Assembly (NCBI RefSeq): GCF_010728325.1
Contig: NZ_AP022570.1
Span: 1,550,001-1,614,000, forward strand
Direction: 5' to 3'
Source: Mycolicibacterium poriferae
Lineage (GTDB): Bacteria; Actinomycetota; Actinomycetes; Mycobacteriales; Mycobacteriaceae
DNA: 64,000 bases
The notes below the pieces were generated by a model. That model had not been told where the DNA came from. It made no database searches and was given only the letters and a program-made list of their open reading frames with translations. The position numbers and the translations under genes are program-made. Positions within the stretch are counted from its first letter, which is position 1; each line of letters starts with the position of its first letter. Positions 60,581-64,000 of the stretch are shown piece after piece.

Positions 60581-61852
60581 GTGTCCGTTTCTGATCAGTC
60601 GCCGAGTGAGCTGGCGTCGGACCAGGCGTCCCCGAACAGTGTCGACCTGGCGTCGGACCAGGCGTCCCCGAGCGGTGTCGGTCGTGGCCGATGGTTGCGC
60701 GTCGCCCGGTGGGTGGCCATCGCGGTGTGGGCGACCGTCATCGTGTGGCGCACCTTCACCGACGGCTTCGCCTTCAACCGCGAACTACTGCTGCTCTACA
60801 TCTGCACCGGTCTGGTGGCGGCGAGCATCGGGCAGGGTCGCCGCGTCCTCTACGTGGTGCGCGACTGGCTGCCGTTTGCGGTGGTCCTACTGGCCTACGA
60901 CCTGAGTAGGGGAGCGGCCTCAGTCGTGGGTCGTCCGACCTTGTGGCAATGGCAGGCCGACGTGGATCGGTGGATGTTCTTCGGCGTGATGCCGACCGTA
61001 TGGCTGCAGGAACGCCTGAAGTTGCCGCACCCGCCGTGGTGGGAAGTGGTCATCAGCAGCGTCTACATGTCGTTCTTCATCCTGCCGTACGTGATCGCCG
61101 GTGCCCTGTGGCTGCGCAACCGCGACGAGTGGAAGGCCTTCGTCCGCCTGTTTGTGACGCTGTCGTTCACCGCGCTGGTGATCTACGCGTTGGTGCCGGC
61201 GGCACCCCCGTGGGCGGCGGCGCGCTGCACCGCAGCAGATGTCGACGGCGGTCCGTCGGGGCCGCGCTGCATGTTCCGCTCTGCCCGTGGCGTGGAGGAC
61301 GGGGGTCTACTCGGTGCGATGCAGGTATCCCAGGACGGCGCGAACAGCTGGATCGAGCGCATCGTCGGGCGGGGCTGGGGCAAGCTGAACCTGCATTCGG
61401 CCAGTGCGCTGATCGATCAGGGGCAGGCCAGCGTCAATCTGGTGGCGGCGATCCCGTCGCTGCATGCCGGGCTGTCGGCAGCCATCGCGGTGTTCCTGTG
61501 GAACCGGGTGCAGCGCCGCTGGCGGCCGGTGCTGGTGGCCTATCCGTTGACCATGGCGTTCACGCTGGTCTACACCGCTGAGCATTACGTCGTCGACATC
61601 CTGCTGGGTTGGGTGCTGGCTGCGGTCGTGCTCACCGCGCTGGCCCGCTGGGACGCGATGCGCGCGGCGCGGCGCATCCGGCGCGACGCTGTCCCGTCGG
61701 GTGAGCCGGCCACGCTAGAGCTGCGTGAGATAGACCTTGCGCAGAGTCTCGTGCACCGTCCACACCGTCTGCGTCGCCGCCGCGAGCCGAACGACATCGC
61801 CGGGTCCGAGGCGCAGCGACGGGCTGCCGTCGACGAAGTCAACGCTGGCTGA
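60581..61852 (+). CDS. PAP2-superfamily membrane protein (Aur1/inositolphosphotransferase-like)
   Basis: 423 residues from GTG 60581, with GGAAGG about 6 bases upstream. The N-terminus has a tandem LASDQASP repeat. About six membrane helices follow between residues 45 and 360. C-terminal PAP2 motifs are AIPSLHAGLSAAI and YTAEHYVVDILLGW with the catalytic His residues; no clear first KxxxxxxRP motif is present, as in Aur1-type members. Phospholipid phosphatase or phosphotransferase activity is likely. The last 46 residues (charged, Arg-rich) are encoded antisense to the neighbouring cupin gene and may be poorly conserved. Confidence 0.8.
   Translation: MSVSDQSPSELASDQASPNSVDLASDQASPSGVGRGRWLRVARWVAIAVWATVIVWRTFTDGFAFNRELLLLYICTGLVAASIGQGRRVLYVVRDWLPFAVVLLAYDLSRGAASVVGRPTLWQWQADVDRWMFFGVMPTVWLQERLKLPHPPWWEVVISSVYMSFFILPYVIAGALWLRNRDEWKAFVRLFVTLSFTALVIYALVPAAPPWAAARCTAADVDGGPSGPRCMFRSARGVEDGGLLGAMQVSQDGANSWIERIVGRGWGKLNLHSASALIDQGQASVNLVAAIPSLHAGLSAAIAVFLWNRVQRRWRPVLVAYPLTMAFTLVYTAEHYVVDILLGWVLAAVVLTALARWDAMRAARRIRRDAVPSGEPATLELREIDLAQSLVHRPHRLRRRREPNDIAGSEAQRRAAVDEVNAG
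60611..60682. repeat. 36-bp in-frame tandem repeat at the start of the PAP2 gene
   Basis: Two 36-base units (60611-60646 and 60647-60682), each beginning CTGGCGTCGGACCAGGCG, differ at a few bases and encode LASDQASPNSVD and LASDQASPSGVG in the cytoplasmic N-terminus. A recent in-frame duplication is likely; copy number may vary between strains. Confidence 0.85.
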
Positions 61853-62056
61853 GCCCGACAGGACGACAAACACCTCGTCGGCCTCGATGTCCCGCATGAC
61901 GCCTGGGGTCATCTCCCATATCCCGACCTCGAGCCCGCCGAAGTCGGTCAGCGTCGCGGCCGCGGTGCCGGGCGTCCCGTCGACGCGTTGGTCGGCGGGC
62001 ACGGGTTCCGGTTCGAGGTGCAGGGAGCTGGCCGCCACGACGGAGTTGGGCTTCAT
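61715..62056 (-). CDS. Small cupin-domain protein
   Basis: 113 residues. IEADEVFVVLSGSASVDF and LRLGPGDVVRLAAATQTVW are the two cupin segments of DUF861/EutQ-like proteins; only His residues outside the usual metal positions are present. Function unknown. It converges with the PAP2 gene, and their coding regions overlap by 138 bases, which is unusual. Divergent from fadE8 across 188 bases. Confidence 0.78.
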   Translation of the reverse strand: MKPNSVVAASSLHLEPEPVPADQRVDGTPGTAAATLTDFGGLEVGIWEMTPGVMRDIEADEVFVVLSGSASVDFVDGSPSLRLGPGDVVRLAAATQTVWTVHETLRKVYLTQL

Positions 62057-62244
62057 CGGACAAGTATGCGGATCCCGGCGCGGTCACTTCACGAGTGGCA
62101 CCGGCCACGCTGTCACCGGCGGCGAGCGCGCGTCGACTGCCGGAAACCGCGGCGTGTCGCCGTTCAGACGCGCACTCACGGAAATGACCGGCCATCGTAT
62201 TACAGTTTGTTGTGCGACTGCAGAAAAGATGTAACACTGCCACC

Positions 62245-63897
62245 ATGGCTGTTTCCGACACGCATGTCGTCACCAACCAGGTTCCGCCGTTGGAGAACTA
62301 CAACCCGGCCACCTCGCCCGTCCTGGCCGAGGCGCTGATCCGCGAAGGCGGTCAATGGGGCACCGACGAGGTGTTCGAACTGGGCGCACTCTCGGGTTCG
62401 GCGCAGGCTCAACGATGGGGCGAGCTGGCCGATCGCCACTGTCCGGTGCTGCACACCCACGACAGCGTCGGTCACCGCGTCGACGAGGTCGAGTACGACC
62501 CCGCCTATCACGAGCTGATGAGAGTGGCGGTCGGCCACGGCCTGCACGCCGCCCCCTGGGCGGATGACCGGCCGGGTGCGCACGTGGTGCGGGCGGCCAA
62601 GACCTCGGTGTGGACCCCCGAACCGGGCCACATCTGCCCGATCTCGATGACCTACGCCGTGGTGCCGGCGTTGCGTCACAACCCCGAACTGGCGGCCGTC
62701 TACGAACCGCTGCTGACCAGCCGCGCCTACGATCCGGTGCTTGCCATACCCACGACGAAGGCGGGCATCACCGCGGGCATGTCGATGACCGAGAAGCAGG
62801 GCGGCTCCGACGTCCGGGCCGGCACCACGCAGGCTGTGCCGAACGGTGACGGGACCTACCGGCTCACCGGCCACAAGTGGTTCACCTCCGCGCCGATGTG
62901 CGACATCTTCCTGGTGCTCGCCCAAACAGGCGGGGGCGAGCGAAGCGATGGGGGATTGAGCTGCTTCTTCCTGCCCCGGATCCTCCCCGACGGCAGCCGC
63001 AACCGGATGTTCCTGCAGCGGTTGAAGGACAAACTGGGCAACCACGCCAACGCGTCCAGTGAGGTCGAGTACGACGGCGCCACCGCGTGGCTCGTCGGCG
63101 AGGAGGGCCGCGGGGTGGCGACCATCATCGAGATGGTCAACCTGACCCGGCTGGATTGCACGCTGGGTAGTGCGACCAGCATGCGAAACGGCCTCACCCG
63201 CGCGATCCACCACGCGCAGCACCGAAAAGCCTTCGGCGCCTACCTGATCGATCAGCCGTTGATGCGCAACGTGCTGGCCGATCTCGCTGTCGAGGCCGAG
63301 GCGGCGACGATGCTGGCGATGCGGATGGCCGGCGCCACCGACCGGGCGGTGCGCGGCGACGAGCGGGAGACACTGCTGCGCCGCATCGGTCTGGCCGCGG
63401 CCAAGTACTGGGTGTGCAAGCGGGCGACCCCGCACGCCGCCGAGGCGATGGAGTGCCTCGGCGGCAACGGCTACGTCGAGGACTCCGGGATGCCGCGGCT
63501 CTACCGCGAAGCACCGCTGATGGGGATCTGGGAGGGCTCCGGCAACGTCAGCGCGCTGGACACCCTGCGCGCGATGGCGACCAAGCCCGAATGCATCGAC
63601 GTGCTGTTCGACGAGCTCGCGGGCACCGAGGGGCAGGACGTCCGGCAGGATCGCCGCGTGGCGGAGCTCAAGGCATCTCTCGGCGACGCCGAGACGATTC
63701 AGTACCGGGCCCGCAAGGTGGCCGAGGACATCTCGCTGGCGCTGCAGGGCTCGTTGCTGCTGCGCCACGGCCACCCGGCGGTGGCCGATGTGTTCCTCGC
63801 GAGCCGGCTGGGCGGACAGTGGGGCGGGGCGTTCGGCACGCTGCCCACCGGCCTGGACCTCGCGCCCGTCCTCGAACGAGCCATGGTCAAGGCGTGA
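62245..63897 (+). CDS. fadE8: Acyl-CoA dehydrogenase FadE8
   Basis: 550 residues. An AidB-like acyl-CoA dehydrogenase: flavin/substrate segments SMTEKQGGSDVRAGTT and KWFTSAPMCDIF, then ECLGGNGYVEDSGMPRLYREA and IWEGSGNV. From memory it is nearly collinear with M. tuberculosis FadE8, beginning SDTHVVTNQVPPLENYNP. The start MAVSDTHVV at 62245 was chosen over an in-frame codon 33 bases upstream. Precedes echA4, so a fatty-acid or aromatic acyl-CoA route is likely. Confidence 0.93.
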   Translation: MAVSDTHVVTNQVPPLENYNPATSPVLAEALIREGGQWGTDEVFELGALSGSAQAQRWGELADRHCPVLHTHDSVGHRVDEVEYDPAYHELMRVAVGHGLHAAPWADDRPGAHVVRAAKTSVWTPEPGHICPISMTYAVVPALRHNPELAAVYEPLLTSRAYDPVLAIPTTKAGITAGMSMTEKQGGSDVRAGTTQAVPNGDGTYRLTGHKWFTSAPMCDIFLVLAQTGGGERSDGGLSCFFLPRILPDGSRNRMFLQRLKDKLGNHANASSEVEYDGATAWLVGEEGRGVATIIEMVNLTRLDCTLGSATSMRNGLTRAIHHAQHRKAFGAYLIDQPLMRNVLADLAVEAEAATMLAMRMAGATDRAVRGDERETLLRRIGLAAAKYWVCKRATPHAAEAMECLGGNGYVEDSGMPRLYREAPLMGIWEGSGNVSALDTLRAMATKPECIDVLFDELAGTEGQDVRQDRRVAELKASLGDAETIQYRARKVAEDISLALQGSLLLRHGHPAVADVFLASRLGGQWGGAFGTLPTGLDLAPVLERAMVKA

Positions 63898-63951
63898 GCG
63901 CGCGCGAGATGCCAGAACTGCGCGGCCTGTGGTGTGCCGACGCGCGCGCTC
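63896..63951. repeat. 11-bp inverted repeat spanning the fadE8 stop
   Basis: GAGCGCGCGCG (63896-63906) and CGCGCGCGCTC (63941-63951) are exact complements around a 34-base spacer. The first arm includes the last base of the TGA-adjacent sequence. It may form a weak hairpin between fadE8 and echA4, but low-complexity CG runs pair easily by chance. Confidence 0.4.
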
Positions 63952-63970
63952 GCGGGGACATGGTGACCTC

Positions 63971-64000
63971 ATGACCCACGCGATCAGGCCCGTCGACTTC
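63971..64000 (+). CDS. echA4: Enoyl-CoA hydratase EchA4, first ten codons only
   Basis: ATG 63971 opens MTHAIRPVDF, which I recall as the start of M. tuberculosis EchA4 (Rv0673), the gene that follows fadE8. The rest lies outside the window. It would hydrate enoyl-CoA products of FadE8-type dehydrogenases. Confidence 0.75.
   Translation, partial: MTHAIRPVDF

Overview
The window is a high-GC actinobacterial chromosome segment from the genus Mycobacterium in the broad sense, most likely a fast-growing Mycolicibacterium. The backbone follows the M. tuberculosis order Rv0629c to Rv0673: recD, recB, recC, echA3, glyoxalase II-like, tRNA-Thr, tRNA-Met, rpmG, hadABC, tRNA-Trp, secE, nusG, rplK, rplA, mmaA-type genes, lipG, Rv0647c, Rv0650, rplJ, rplL, mkl, rpoB, rpoC, end, fadE8, echA4. 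Several lineage-specific blocks interrupt this order. Homology and gene names are from memory of the families; no search was run.

Layout. 1-4150: a truncated type III polyketide synthase coupled to an MMPL transporter, an M15 lipoprotein peptidase and a tiny membrane protein. 4147-8236: an operon read right to left, cupin, then a TMAO demethylase (DUF1989 + GcvT), then a trimethylamine monooxygenase. This looks like a methylated-amine catabolic module and is the most striking block. 8351-12095: a palindromic element, a large membrane protein with a kinase-like middle domain, and two tandem paralogous small secreted proteins. 12247-20497: recC-recB-recD with overlapping stops and starts. 20539-26537: DUF3060, FAD reductase, CorA-like channel (YGQN instead of YGMN), EchA3, DUF2235, DUF2510 and an MBL-fold hydrolase.

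26739-31810: the translation and mycolate core, with three tRNAs, rpmG, hadABC (mycolic acid dehydratase), secE, nusG, rplK and rplA, closed by a strong terminator. 32120-34498: an ECF sigma factor of the type paired with YCII/DGPF proteins, here with a fused two-domain partner. 34773-39151: two mycolic acid methyltransferases, LipG and an ABC1/UbiB-type kinase. 39233-43450: a DUF2236 oxygenase divergent from a TetR regulator with a 16-bp palindrome between them, two DinB-family proteins divergent from a WYL regulator, and a small secreted protein. 43620-47070: ROK kinase, L10 leader, rplJ, rplL, mkl.

47680-51503 holds two tandem, exported, acidic-linker alpha/beta hydrolases inserted between mkl and rpoB. 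51794-59337 is rpoB-rpoC with a wild-type rifampicin region. 59338-59716 is a repeat-rich spacer. 59717-64000 holds endonuclease IV, a PAP2 membrane protein overlapping an antisense cupin gene, fadE8, and the first ten codons of echA4.

No insertion sequence, prophage, CRISPR array or rRNA was seen. Many genes overlap by 1-4 bases or sit a few bases apart. Several (hadA, ROK, nfo, tetR) have a TANNNT box 6-8 bases before the start codon and no Shine-Dalgarno, which suggests leaderless mRNAs.
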